Origin: Sipunculus nudus
Taxonomy: Eukaryota > Annelida > Sipuncula > Golfingiida > Sipunculidae
Reading direction: 5' to 3'
Assembly: GCA_026874595.1 (NCBI GenBank)
Contig: CM049318.1
Span: forward strand, 56,277,750 to 56,341,749
Length of the DNA stretch: 64,000 nt
The position numbers and the translations under genes were made by a program. Every line of letters begins with the position of its first letter. Within the stretch, counting starts at the first letter, position 1. Positions 36,791 to 47,765 of this stretch are shown piece after piece. The notes below the pieces were generated by a model that had not been told where the DNA came from, did no database searches, and worked only from the letters and a program-made list of their open reading frames with translations.

Positions 36791-37088
36791 CCAAAAAAAT
36801 AAAAGGTATAGTTCTCAGGCTCCGCCCGCGTCAATTTTGACCCCCCGGATAAAAAAATTATTTTGATTTTCATCTTTGAAGACGATAAATTAATTCAATT
36901 TTGATAAGATTTCGTTTGTTATGTATTGCTTTTACCTGTTTGGGAAAACAATTCTGTGATTTTCATAATTTTCCCTGATCATATGGCATTTTCATCGAAA
37001 CATACAAAAAAAGGTAAAAAAATAAAATATCGCCCGCCCACACTGATTTCTGAAAAAAGTGCCTGAGAACCATACCTTTTTTGGGGCC
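36791..37088. mobile_element. 298-bp MITE with terminal inverted repeats
   Basis: The left end CCAAAAAAAT plus GGTATAGTTCTCAGGC (36,791-36,820) is inverted at the right end, GCCTGAGAACCATACC plus TTTTTTGG (37,061-37,088). The flanks match the uninterrupted paralogous sequence at 22,115-22,135, which gives the empty site. TG (perhaps TGA) is repeated on both sides. It has no coding capacity. Confidence 0.75.
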
Positions 37089-37156
37089 TGAGTGAAGTAA
37101 GATATATTTCTAATGCCTTAAAACATGCAGTAATCAAAGACTGCGTTTCGATTTAC

Positions 37157-37312
37157 CTTATAATCCGCGACAGGGAGACAAGTCTGAGCAGACAGGCATT
37201 GGCATTTCAGAGCTACAATTTCATCCTGCAGGTGATGTTCATTGCTTCTCCTGTCAGTAAAATACCCAGTTGATTTTTGCAAGGGCGACCTGGGCGTCGT
37301 CCCAGATAGCAT
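37157..37312 (-). other. Exon-like open frame, repeated (partner 22,180-22,335)
   Basis: The frame starts MLSGTTPRSPLQKSTGYF and ends LPVADYK before a GTAAAT donor. It is open over all 52 codons. Of nine codon differences from the partner, eight change the residue. The function is not recognised. It lies in the third copy of a block otherwise found at 22.0-22.6 kb, next to the MITE. Confidence 0.35.
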
Positions 37313-37407
37313 TTTAGCTATTTGCATAAACCATCCTAATGGATAATAATTAATTATGCTCGAATAACCACACCAGATACCGCACCACCAACTTCTTGAT
37401 CACCGTC

Positions 37408-38910
37408 ATGCCAAAGAAATCGAAAAAATGCTGCAAAAAAGGCACCTGGCCGTGGCCGTGGACGCCGACGCATGGCGGATCCGTCATCACCAACACCCTC
37501 ACGTTCACCCTCTGATGATAATGCAACTTCCAACGCCTCTCACTCATCAGTGGCATCGGTAGCTTCGTCGGTGGCCTCCATCTCGTCTCAGCCAAACCTT
37601 GCCAAGAAGAGGGCCAAGAAGACACAGTTTTGTCTTGATGTTCAAGAGGAGAAGCTCATGTGTGATTTCCATCAAGAAAACTCCATTCTCTGGGACATCA
37701 AGAAAACTGAATATCGGAGGGTGGACAAGAAGGCAAGGCTCTGGGAGGATCAAGCAAATGCCATGGGGAAGACTGTCAATCACCCTCAAGGGAGGTTCAA
37801 GTCGCTGCGGGACACCAACACTCAGCTCGACAAGAAGAAAAGTGGTGACGGCGCCACAGAACTTACAGAAAGAGTGCAGTGGGTGAAGGCAAACTTCGGG
37901 TTCTTCAAGAATGTGGTCCGCCATCGAGCTGAGGCCGTCAACAGTTTAAGTATAAACAGATATAATTATTAATATTCATTTAAATGTATTTCATTGTGAT
38001 TATAAATCATTAAATTTGCCTTGTATTTGTCTTTTATTTTATTCAACAATTGTCAAAACTGCATTTGCAGGTGAAGGAAACCATTGCAGCACACAGCGGG
38101 GACCTCGAGGTTGCAGAGGCTGCCTGTGCAGACATCATGATTGATGACGACAGCACACACTCCCCTGTCCCCTCCTTATCCTCACATCGCATGGGCAAGC
38201 GTGGCCAGGAAGAAGACCATGTGCTGCAGTCACTCCAGAAGAGGGTGTACTAGTCTGGGGAGCTCCTTAAAGGTCGCGCACAGCCTCAGCCCATCACAGC
38301 CACTGCAGCCTTCGCCAACTACGTGCGTGACAGCCTGGTCAGCTTGTCAAAGCACAAGTTCCAGAAGGCGAGGTCACACATCAACATCGTCCTCAGTGAG
38401 CTGATGGACGGGGAGAGTGATGAGGAAGAACCTCCAAAAGTCCCTACCTTTCCTGTTTCTGCCTCCATGCGACCCAGTTCAGCACCAGCTACCTACACCC
38501 CCACGGCGTCAGAGCAGTTCCAGCCATCTCCCCACATGTGGAGACACAAGTCACCGTCTGCGTCAGTCTGGAGTATACAGACAGCTGGCTTTGAAGACCA
38601 GTACACACAGCAGCCGCTGCAGCCACAGTTCCAACAACAACATCTTCAGTACCAGCGGATGATGCCTCCTCCTCAACATGGAATCCAACCCCTTCCTCAG
38701 ATCACGCAGCAGCCAAGCTCCGCCTCTGTATCTGATGCTCTAGGTTCGGCTGGCCAGGTACTGAACCAGAGCCCAAGCGCCCTTGACACTAGCAGCCAGA
38801 GTTTGTGTAACATCTCTGGACTATCAGGAATACTCAACGTGTCCAGTGGTCCTGTTGCTACAAGCAGCCCTGCCGGGGGACTGAAGACACCTCCACCACC
38901 AGAGAACTAG
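37408..38910 (+). pseudogene. Harbinger accessory MADF/Myb-like protein
   Basis: In autonomous Harbinger elements this protein binds the transposase and target DNA and helps nuclear import. Exon 1 runs from ATG 37,408 or 37,472 to about 37,940. A basic KKAPGRGRGRRR stretch just before MADPSS is in frame with it but sits one base out of frame with the upstream ATG. A Ser-rich stretch follows, then a MADF-like domain at roughly residues 53-150 of the second start (WDIKKTEYRRVDKKARLWEDQ...GRFKSLRDTN...WVKANFGFF). Exon 2 begins at acceptor 38,070 (VKETIAAHSGDLEVAE), continues into SGELLKG and a Pro/Gln-rich tail, and ends at TAG 38,908-38,910. One in-frame TAG at 38,251-38,253 interrupts it, and the exon 1 donor is unclear. 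Confidence 0.72.
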
Positions 38911-39022
38911 TTCCAGTGACAGTTGTGTTCTTCTAGGGAGTTTTGGCCATTTTTGTACCATTTTGTGTGTACATGTTTGACCATTGTTGACACTAACCAT
39001 TATTATTTTATGTTGAGCACAA

Positions 39023-39028
39023 AATAAA
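39023..39028 (+). terminator. Poly(A) signal of the Harbinger accessory gene
   Basis: AATAAA 113 bp after the accessory-gene stop codon, on the coding strand. Confidence 0.6.
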
Positions 39029-39972
39029 AGTTGAGTAAACTCTTGATTTATGTTATTTTAATGATTAATCCATAAGCAATAATAAACAATAATAGAAGAC
39101 ATACTGTATGACCCCTTTTGCCGTTTGTATGTTGATGAAAAGTAAGTGGGTAATATAAATTGTGTCAATCGTTATTAGCTTTTATCTAATAGGTGTTGAC
39201 ATTAGTCTTGCTCGTAAGTGAAAAATAAACTGTTAATTTCTATATACAAACAAAGTGATACGTTTTTTTAATTTTAAACGTAATATAAATATAGTCAATT
39301 CCACGCAAAAATGGACAACGGTTTACAAAAAATTGAGTTTGTCTTTTTCCTGAAATGCTCTCTCCTACTGATTTAAGGTTTAATAAGTATTTCTGAAACA
39401 GGCTTTGGATTTCACTAAACATTTTTGATGATTGGCATCGCAATTCTGAAATAATGCAACTAACAATAAATAACACAGTGTGTTCATTCATAACATGAAA
39501 ATAAAACCAGCATGAAAGTTACAACAAAAATAAGTTTTCAGGTCTTCTATTAATAAATGAACTGCGTAACTGGTATCTATGTAGAAAACATGTAATATAC
39601 AGGTTCAAATTATGTGTCCTTCCATAATCGTCCTCATAAGTATGCATAATTGATTACAGATTTATCATTGTGAAACATGTTGGAATTTCTCCTATTAACA
39701 CATTTTTAATGTTAAAAAGTGTTATCAATAAAAAAACCTTTTCCAGCAGCAATTGCTTGAACTTTGAAGATTGTGCCTGAATGTAATTTCGTTACCGTTG
39801 AATTGCCCATATACATCTTTATTCATACACTTTGAAAAATATATATTAATACTTTAAATGTACAGTCAACACAAACTTATTACAAATGAACAAGAATATT
39901 ATCATTGATGAATATTTATCAGTTGTACATATATTACAAAGTCTATATTACAAAATAGCCTCGAGAGGAATC

Positions 39973-41408
39973 TTATAGTCTCTGAGGTACTTTATTGCCT
40001 GAACAATGCAGTGATACAAACATCATCTTAATCATCCTATCTTGCCACGGAATTGTACCAGCCGAGCAATTAATCCAGTGCTTGAGGAGATTCGTCTCTT
40101 TCTTTCCGTCTTTGGAGGCAGTGTTGGGGCCACTGGCTGTCGGTGTATCCTCCAAGTGACGTCCCTCTCGCCATGCTCCTGGAACAAAGTCGCGGTTCTC
40201 ATTCTTTGCCCGGTCAAGCTGTAGGTTTTTAAGTCCTGGGTACCTAGAATTTGAATTTGTTTACTTATTTAGCTAGAATAATAACATATTCTAAAACACC
40301 GTACAAATAATATTTAAGGTAAAATCATATTATTTTTATAAACATTAGGGAAACGTTAATATGCATTGTAAATTGTATAAAGTATGCTACGTAAACATGA
40401 ATTACCTGGTCCTTATGAGGTTGTGCAGGATCAAGCATGCTTTGACAATGAGCAGTGGAGGGGTGATGCTGCATAGTACTTAGCAGAACCTGGAATCTAT
40501 TAACCAGGATGCCGAATGCATTTTCTACTACCCTTCTTGCTCGGCATAGTATGTAGTTGAAGATGCGTTCTTCATTCGTCAGACCCCGGAGACTGTATGG
40601 CTTCATCATGGTTGGTCGTAGGGCGAAGGCATCGTCACCGACGAAGAAGTAGGGGCAGTCCTGGTTGTCGTTGGGAAGAGGCTCAGGGTCAGGGAAACCT
40701 AGGGTACCGTCTTCAACGCATTCCTTCAGTTCACAATCATTGTATATCTGTGCATCTGATGCTGATCCAGTACCACCGACATCTGCCCAAATGAGTTTAA
40801 AATCAGCATCCACAAGTGCCATCAGAACAATGGAGTAGAATCCTTTGTAGTTGAAGTTATGGGAACACACTCTTTGGAGGACAGCGGCAGGCCACGTGAT
40901 TCCCATCAAGTGCCCCACATGTATGAGGAAAGTTCCATCTTTGGTAGAACGTGTTAGCAATGGTGCGCCAACCATCAGGAGTACTTGGACAAACTAACAC
41001 CTCATTCACGTATTCATCAATAATGGCTTGACAGACCTCTCTGACCACTAGAGACTGGGTGTTGTGAGGGACCCTCCATCCGAACTTCATTGAGGCATAC
41101 TTGTTCCCAGAGGCAAGGTGACGCAGAGTTAGGGCCAGCTTCATGCCAGGCTCGAGCAGATCCCTGTAGAAGGTGTACTTTTTTGTTATCCTTGGACCTA
41201 CTCTGGCAAGCAGCTCGTCGAACATCGCTGGGGGCATACGCACGAAGTTAATGAAGGATGCATGATCCTCGTTACGGAGTTCCACCATAAGCTGGTCGTA
41301 CATGCCAAAATGTCGTCGCCTCCCGATCCATTGTCTCACCCAGTTCCGTCTCCTCCGTTTACATCTTCTTCTCCTGGCTTTATTGGCACGCAGCTGGTAT
41401 AGTGTCAA
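39973..41408 (-). pseudogene. Harbinger DDE transposase (DDE_Tnp_4 type)
   Basis: It cuts and rejoins the element's ends through a DDE triad. Minus-strand order: basic RRRRCKRRRRNW, MPPAMFDELLARVGP, LALTLRHLASGNKYASM, WNFPHTCGALDGNHV (first Asp), YKGFYSIVLMALVDAD, WADVGGTGSASDAQI (second Asp), VGDDAFALRP, and RRVVENAFGILVNRFQ (Glu). The last exon starts at 40,243 after a 162-bp GT-AG intron (40,244-40,405) and gives YPGLKNLQLDRA...GTIPWQDRM to TAA at 39,973. One extra base near 40,866 shifts the frame between CRCPPKS and NFNYKGF, and a second shift lies near 40,465 before KACLILHNLIRT. The frame stays open upstream of 41,408 to about 41,480 without an ATG. It is inactive as it stands, but the triad is preserved. 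Confidence 0.85.
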
Positions 41409-41862
41409 ATCGATGAGGTCATGCTGATGTTGGAGGACAGCTAGTAGGTATTCTCGTCTCGTTGCCGGATCCTCCGTCTCTCTGATGAGATGGATATCTG
41501 CTCACAAAGGTGTATTGAGGAGAACTGACGGGGGATTCTTCAGAGTCACACCTTTATATACCAATTAAGCTGAACTGCAAATAAGGAATTATACGTTAGG
41601 TGTACGTTAAAAACAGGTTCCGTAAGTTCCATGGTCGTTGGGAAAACGCCAAACACGTCTACATACGCCAATATGCGTTTGAGATAAGTTACACATAGGT
41701 TCAAAGCACGTTACTCATAAGTTTTGAGTACGCTAGACATTATCTTGATATATTTGGACTTATGAGTAACTTACCTGTGACGTTTGTGAAGGATCGCATA
41801 ACTTACTTACAACTTATGGCCCGCGCATGCGGGACGTATGAGCCATACGCTGGCATACGTCG

Positions 41863-41888
41863 AAAATTTTGTGCATGCACAAAATTTT
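41863..41888. repeat. 26-bp perfect palindrome in subterminal region
   Basis: A dyad-symmetric sequence centred on GTGCATGCAC with AAAATTTT on each side. It lies amid repeated TACGCTGGC/GCCAGCGTA motifs (41,847, 41,970 and 42,012) in both orientations. This is the kind of arrangement expected of subterminal transposase-binding sites. Confidence 0.9.
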
Positions 41889-42050
41889 TGAACGACCTCG
41901 CCGTACTACGACGTATAACAGCGTGCTCCAGCGTGCTCCTAACGTATACAAAACTTACCCAGAACTTATTCGACGTACGCCAGCGTATTTGCCATTTTTT
42001 TTCTTACGTCGGCATACGCTGGCTAAATCGTCAAGACGTGACAGGTGCTT

Positions 42051-42543
42051 AAGCGATTTTGAAAATATCTTTGTGATGGCAGTGTTTAAACACTTCCTCA
42101 CAGCCTCAACTACATTTTAACAATAATTCAATCAAATAATTGCATAGATAGAACATAAAGCAGCAGTCCAATATTAATTTATTAATGATGTCATTAACAC
42201 ATTTAACATGACTGCATACCCTCGTATACAATGTTCCTATATTACCATAATCAACCTGATGCACTCTATATTTAGTTAGAATGGATATAGTATATATATA
42301 GCCCATAAGCGATTTTGAAAATATCTTTGTGATGACTGTTTTTAAAAACTTCCTCACAGCCTCAACTACATTCTAACAATAATTCAATCAAATAATTGCA
42401 TTGATAGAACATAAAGCAGCAGTCCAATTTTAATTTATTAATGATGTCATTAACACATTTAACATGACTGCATACCTTCGTATACAATGTTCCTATATTG
42501 CCATAATCAGCCTGATGCACTATTTATATAGTTAGACTAGATA

Positions 42544-42581
<38 letters not shown>

Positions 42582-42644
42582 CCCATAAGCGATTTTGAAT
42601 ATATCTTTGTGATGGCTGTTTTTAAAAACTTCCTCACAGCCTTA
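42051..42644. repeat. 256-280-bp tandem repeat, about 2.2 units
   Basis: Units begin AAGCGATTTTGAA at 42,051, 42,307 and 42,587. The first two are almost identical apart from a longer (TA)n in the second. The third stops after CCTCACAGCC at a C-run near 42,645. The unit holds no coding frame of note. Confidence 0.9.
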
Positions 42645-42654
42645 CCCCCCCCCC

Positions 42655-42760
42655 CGAACAAAATTTAAAGAACACATGCTGCTGGGCGCTACATTACCTC
42701 CAGATGGGAATCGGACCCACAAGAGTACGGTTCTGCTGATTAGGGTTTGTGGGCGTCACG
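42655..42760 (-). mobile_element. tRNA-like SINE head fragment
   Basis: The minus strand contains GGGTCCGATTCCCATC, a B-box-like sequence, preceded by a weak tRNA-like stretch. There is no folded cloverleaf and no tail. It may be a short SINE relic. Confidence 0.3.
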
Positions 42761-45700
42761 ACTTGAACACACACAATGCACCATGGCTTCAAGATACACA
42801 CATGGCGTGGATAAGAATTAGTGAAATGGGTAATGTAGTCCGTTCAAGTATGTAGGTTAAAATATTTTAAAGGCAATAACATAAACACTTGGTGTTTTTG
42901 TAATAAGGACTTCACGGAATAAATAGTATTTTAATGTTACATATATGAACAAAACATGAGATAATATTTCTTATAATTTACCACACGAATTCCAACCAAA
43001 AGGGTTTAAAAGTCAATAACCCCAACTAATTGGATAACTATCTATACGTATTGCCCATCAGGGAATTTGATAATTAAACGCTGATAAACCATTTATAATG
43101 CTAGTCTAGAATATACCCGTGTTAGCCAAGACAGCATGACATGAAGAAAAAATGTTGTTACACAAAACTTTTGGTCCCTGGCGGCCAGAACTGAAGTTTG
43201 AAGCAGTTTCGGCTACCGCAGTTTCCGCTGTCATGACGGACGGAGAGGCAAACCTCCGAGTACATTGATCGTTATTAATATAAATGTTGCATGAATACAC
43301 GTAAGTCAACCGTGAATGTAATATATATTATTTTCCTAACAGAGTGACGTCACTTCGTGTCTCACCTAGGTAAAATGACAGTTCTACAAGCAGATGACAA
43401 TGAAAAAAAATACTGTTAGAAATGGCGTGCACATCTACTTGTTAAAGAATTGATCCGATTCCTATAGCTTGTACTGCCACCTCAACGTCTTCAGTTAAGG
43501 GGCCCAATCACCTATAAAGCATGTTGAGTTACCACGAAACATAGATTCTTCCTTTTAAAATAAATCAGTACCTGCAAAAATATTGCCCTGAAACCGTTTG
43601 CTTTCTCCTGTAAATGAATGACAAGTGAACAGTGGACCGGGCGCGATGACAGGTGTCAACATAAACAAAGCGCGTGGGCAGTGTGCATCGCTGAGCCAAA
43701 ACCTGTGTCAATCAGGAGATGCCCTGACTGACTTGACCAAACAAAATTAAATTAAATGTTCCAGCCGGTGAAACACTGCGTGTTGCCCCTCTTAATAGGC
43801 CCTCCGGTCACGTGGCCTTGTTATGGTAAACAGACTGTGTTTACCAACACACAGAGCCATAACAAGGAGTTTAACAACCATATGCGAGGAAATGAGACCA
43901 TGTGCTGGGATGGTTTAGCTGGGATACATTTGTATAAAGTAAAACTGAACTGATAGTGTGAACGAATAGGCAAAAGTTAGCCCCTGATTATGTCCCTTTA
44001 ACTTAAAATCGACGTTTATGTGGCAGGCTGCCGCTATATCCATATGTGGTATCTATTTACCCTTGCAACCGTTTCCAATTACACTGCAAAATAAATCAAA
44101 GGCTTATAAGTTATATCTGTTGGGTCATGCTAAGGATTTCTATCCGTGTGTGTATTAATACTGATACTGAGGGCGCTATAACACATGTATGAATTCAAGG
44201 CACCCTAGTGTAGTAAATGTTATTCTCTGAATAGCCCTGACGTCACGTGAATGCTTGGTCACCAGACTCTTTGAACTACATGCCAACTATACTACAGTGG
44301 TAGCAGCCTGAGTTTTATGGTTGGAAATGTAAAAATAAAGTGTATCTCCTTCGCTTTCACCGCTGTTTTGTCTATCTTGATTTTGGGTTTCACCACCATG
44401 GCCAAGAATAATTATCAAACCGAGGAGAGCGGGATGTCACGGGGTTTAAAACTTGGAGTTGGATGCACAATGCCACATTCGGCTCAAATTGGTCTGATTG
44501 CTTTTTTATGTTTTATCATGTCCCGCCCACCCTAAATTAGACAGTGGAAAATATTTTCTGTTTGGACCACTGTACATACTACTCTGTACTTTAAACAAAC
44601 TACCCAGTAAGCTTAAAGTATACTAGTAAATAAGCTCTTTACTATTATATAGTCCTCGTTTTCATTGACGAGTTGTCTTATAATATCACTGCATGTATGC
44701 TGTGACGTATAAAATTCATGGATTATAAATACTAATCGTTAGTAGTAAATTAGCCCTGATTGTAATATAGCGGTCGTTTTCTTTGACGAGTTATCTCAGG
44801 ATATCTCAGTAAGTATGCTGTAAGGTATAAATTTAACTATTGTGTTATATGTGAGATGAAATAAAATGTGTCTGAAACGGTAAAATGTTATTCCTAAGTT
44901 ATTTTAGTTTCATATATTAAGCAAGAACAAATTCATCGTTGATACTAGCAATGTAAATTTCAAGCATTTTACCTATGGCACCCCTTGGTACATATTATGT
45001 TCCTTTAAATTTTTAATATGAGCGTTCCAATCTGCAAATAAATACACCTATAGCATTTCTACAGTTGGAAACGCAAGTCTTTACAAAGAATTGTATGTTA
45101 ATGAAAGACCGGTACAACTTTTACTCTACGAGTTTTTGTTTTGCGAGAATAAGAGACACATATAGCTATAGCTAAATTGATAAAAATACAAACATAAAAT
45201 GTGCCTCAAAGGAAGAGGACAGAGACAATTTGTATTTTATTACTCTATTAAAGATTATGTATCAATTAAATAATTTACAAAAACGTAATATCTAAGTCAT
45301 ATAGAGATGACGGTTAGTGTAGTCTTTGTTGTGAAACCTTCAATGTAACGACATTTTGTAGAGACATGACCTGGGGGAATTTAAAAATAATAATGATTAC
45401 ATGGCTGTAAAATGCTTCAAAAGAGCACACTAAATAGAAAAGTGTCAGTGAACCCCAGCATTTAGATCAAGAACTATACCTTACAACTGGTTATCATCGC
45501 CTGGACTGTCAGTATAACATAAAATTGATTTGTGGATGCGTGGCATCTCCATTTATTAGAAAGCATTACTCGAGTGTGTGCGAACATGATGGGCGTCATC
45601 GATTCCTAATTATTAAATCACATTCCGGGTTGACCATGATCAACCATATTTATCTAATTAGTCTTTGTTAGTGATTGTTAAACCCTTTGGCTTTAATTCA

Positions 45701-46859
45701 TGTGTTAGATATGAAGAAATAATGCCGTCATTTTGTTTACTCCTAAATGGTTAATACTTAATAAACAATTGATAATAAACCATAATAAATTATTAATAAA
45801 TAAGAACCTTTAATTTACCTATTTTATAGTGACGTTATTAAGACCTAGCTTGCTTAGTAATACCAGCGTTTGCTTTGTTTTGCAAGATTAAAGTAGGAAA
45901 CATGAGTTTATTAATCTAAACTGTGGAAACTTATAAAGAAATTTTAATATTAGACAATTTGATTGTAAAAATAATAAAATAAAATGAACGTTTCGCCTTT
46001 GTCTTCCTAAAATTGTCCGTCCAAAAACCAACTCTTCACGTATTATTGGGAAACTTATAAATATAAACCTCTATATAAAGTGGACATTTTAATTGGCCCA
46101 GTCCAAAGGGTGCTCGCATCATAAAGGTTTCACTGTATATATCAGGTCATAAGCTATAAAAAACAGTCAGTCGTGTAAACACTAACCCTTAAAAAATTTA
46201 CGTTAAATAAAAAAAATAATTTTACACAAAACTGCAATTATTTTCACATTTTAACCATTAATTGGGAGGCTGAAAAATCTCATGTGTCGCGCCAAAATTG
46301 TTGGCTTAAATGTCTCGGACACTTCAGATTGTCTTCTCATTGAAAGCCCTGATCCAGAGGCATTTGAGTACATGTCTTCTCACTTCTCAAAAATCAGTCC
46401 TCGAGATAGACGTCACTGAAATACGAGCATATAACCCAGCATAACTGAGGGGCATGCTGTCCCTCTCAAGTTCGAATGCAAGAGTCTCAAGAGTCTATGT
46501 AGAACAACTATTGTTGAGGAGTAGTTGAAGAGTTGAAAAAATACATATTATATCACTGAAGAATTGTTGACAAACAGAACTATCCATACGATCCAAACAG
46601 GCAAAACTTTCAATATAACAGAAAACTGTACACCGTCCCTGTACCAAATCTATTTCCTCGTGATTCTCACATATTCCTTGGTACGACTTCCTTCAATCAA
46701 TATGTTTATATTACTTCTAATACTTATATGATAATAAGATTCATGATATTTTGGTATGTGTAAGACAGTTTTATACTTCTGTATTGATATTTTTATCAAA
46801 TGCAACAACGTTTTACATTTTCACTGTTACTTAATTCCGTCCTGTATATTGTCAAGGCA
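42761..46859. other. Repeat-rich gap; one weak small ORF
   Basis: Positions 43,638-43,920 are a dispersed repeat related to 34,243-34,560. Positions 44,660-44,840 hold two ~120-bp tandem-like copies (TTTTCATTGACGAGTT and TTTTCTTTGACGAGTT). Positions 45,650-45,740 continue the paralogous block interrupted at 37,353. Apart from the frame at 44,317, no coding exon is recognised. Confidence 0.45.
44317..44535 (+). CDS. Candidate small membrane protein (72 aa), unsupported
   Basis: The frame starts MVGNVKIKCISFAFTAVLS and has two hydrophobic stretches (about residues 9-27 and 54-68). A second Met at residue 28 has a good ACCACCATGG context. About 80 bp upstream lies TGACGTCACGTG, a fused CRE and E-box match (44,239-44,250). 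No homologue is recognised and no splice signals define it. It may be a chance frame in a repeat-rich gap. Confidence 0.18.
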   Translation: MVGNVKIKCISFAFTAVLSILILGFTTMAKNNYQTEESGMSRGLKLGVGCTMPHSAQIGLIAFLCFIMSRPP

Positions 46860-46865
46860 TGATTT

Positions 46866-47117
46866 ATGTCAGCTGTTGATGTTTTTTTTTCAGCTCTGTA
46901 CTTGCGCAGATCAAGTTTTCGTAATGCTTCAGCAGCGCGTTTAAATTCTGAGATTTTGCAGCCTCTGGCTATTGATGCAGCTGCACCAGGTTGGGCGGTC
47001 CTGTTCAATGGTTTCCCATTTGTTCGCGTCGATGTTAAAAGACTCCCAGGAGGCTTTCAAGGTGCCTTTGAAACGTCTCTTCTGTCCCAAAGTTTTATCA
47101 GAAAATGCTGTCAATAG
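46866..47117 (-). mobile_element. LINE C-terminal fragment
   Basis: Minus-strand frames give QKRRFKGTLKAPWESFNID, NKWETIEQDRPTW, then GCKISEFKRAAEALRKLDLR. This is the RRFKD-LK...DP-WE--A-DR--WR...FE--R tail often seen at the end of animal non-LTR reverse transcriptases. The pieces are in two frames, and nothing of the polymerase remains. Confidence 0.55.
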
Positions 47118-47765
47118 TAAAATTTTCCAATCATTTTTTTTATGATAAGTGTAATCAATGCTTCATTTTTTATAACAATTCTCTATGCCAGTTGTAATAT
47201 GTATATACATGTATAAGATATTTTATTTATGCGAAGAACCAGTGTTATAAAATTATAAGTTCTATATATATTATTTTCATTGTATGAATTGAAAGTTTCC
47301 AGTTCCCCTTATTACCTGAAAGTTTCAATTTATTAAAAAATACATAAATATCAATATATAACTATTTTGCATTGTAAGTCAATAACTGTTAAAATAGTTT
47401 ATCTAATTATAATGTAAAAATATGTAACAGTTTCATTCATAGACCTGCCATGGTTTCTTAATTTTGATCTGAGGCGAACCTGTGTCGCAACATTGTATAT
47501 AGTACAATTGGAAAAAAATATATATATTAAATTAATACAAATATTATTTTAAATCCATATAAGACCGATGAAGTATACATTATATATACATGTTACTATA
47601 GTATTCTTTTTGTGGTACATATTTTTATATATATTTTTTTTTAAATTGTTCGCTCCTTTTCATATGGTATTTTCAGTTTTGACTCTATTATGCCTGTATA
47701 TCTACTTTAAAGGTAAATTTTACATTTTGTTCGAATATTTATTTATACAAGCTATTGGTAAACAT

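Larger units (their letters stand above)
37355..42048. mobile_element. PIF/Harbinger DNA transposon, nearly complete
   Basis: This element carries the two genes expected of the family in convergent order: a MADF/Myb-like DNA-binding protein on the plus strand (37,408-38,910) and a DDE transposase on the minus strand (41,408-39,973). The coding parts are visibly more GC-rich than the surroundings. The left limit is set where similarity to the paralogous block (22,370) stops. The right limit is set where the tandem repeat at 42,051 starts. No matching terminal inverted repeat was found between the two ends, so one end may be lost. The right 470 bp is full of TACG/CGTA-rich subterminal repeats. 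Confidence 0.7.

Noticed and set aside
42051-42644. Possible CRISPR-like array
   Set aside because: There are only two to three long direct units with no spacers; the genome is eukaryotic.
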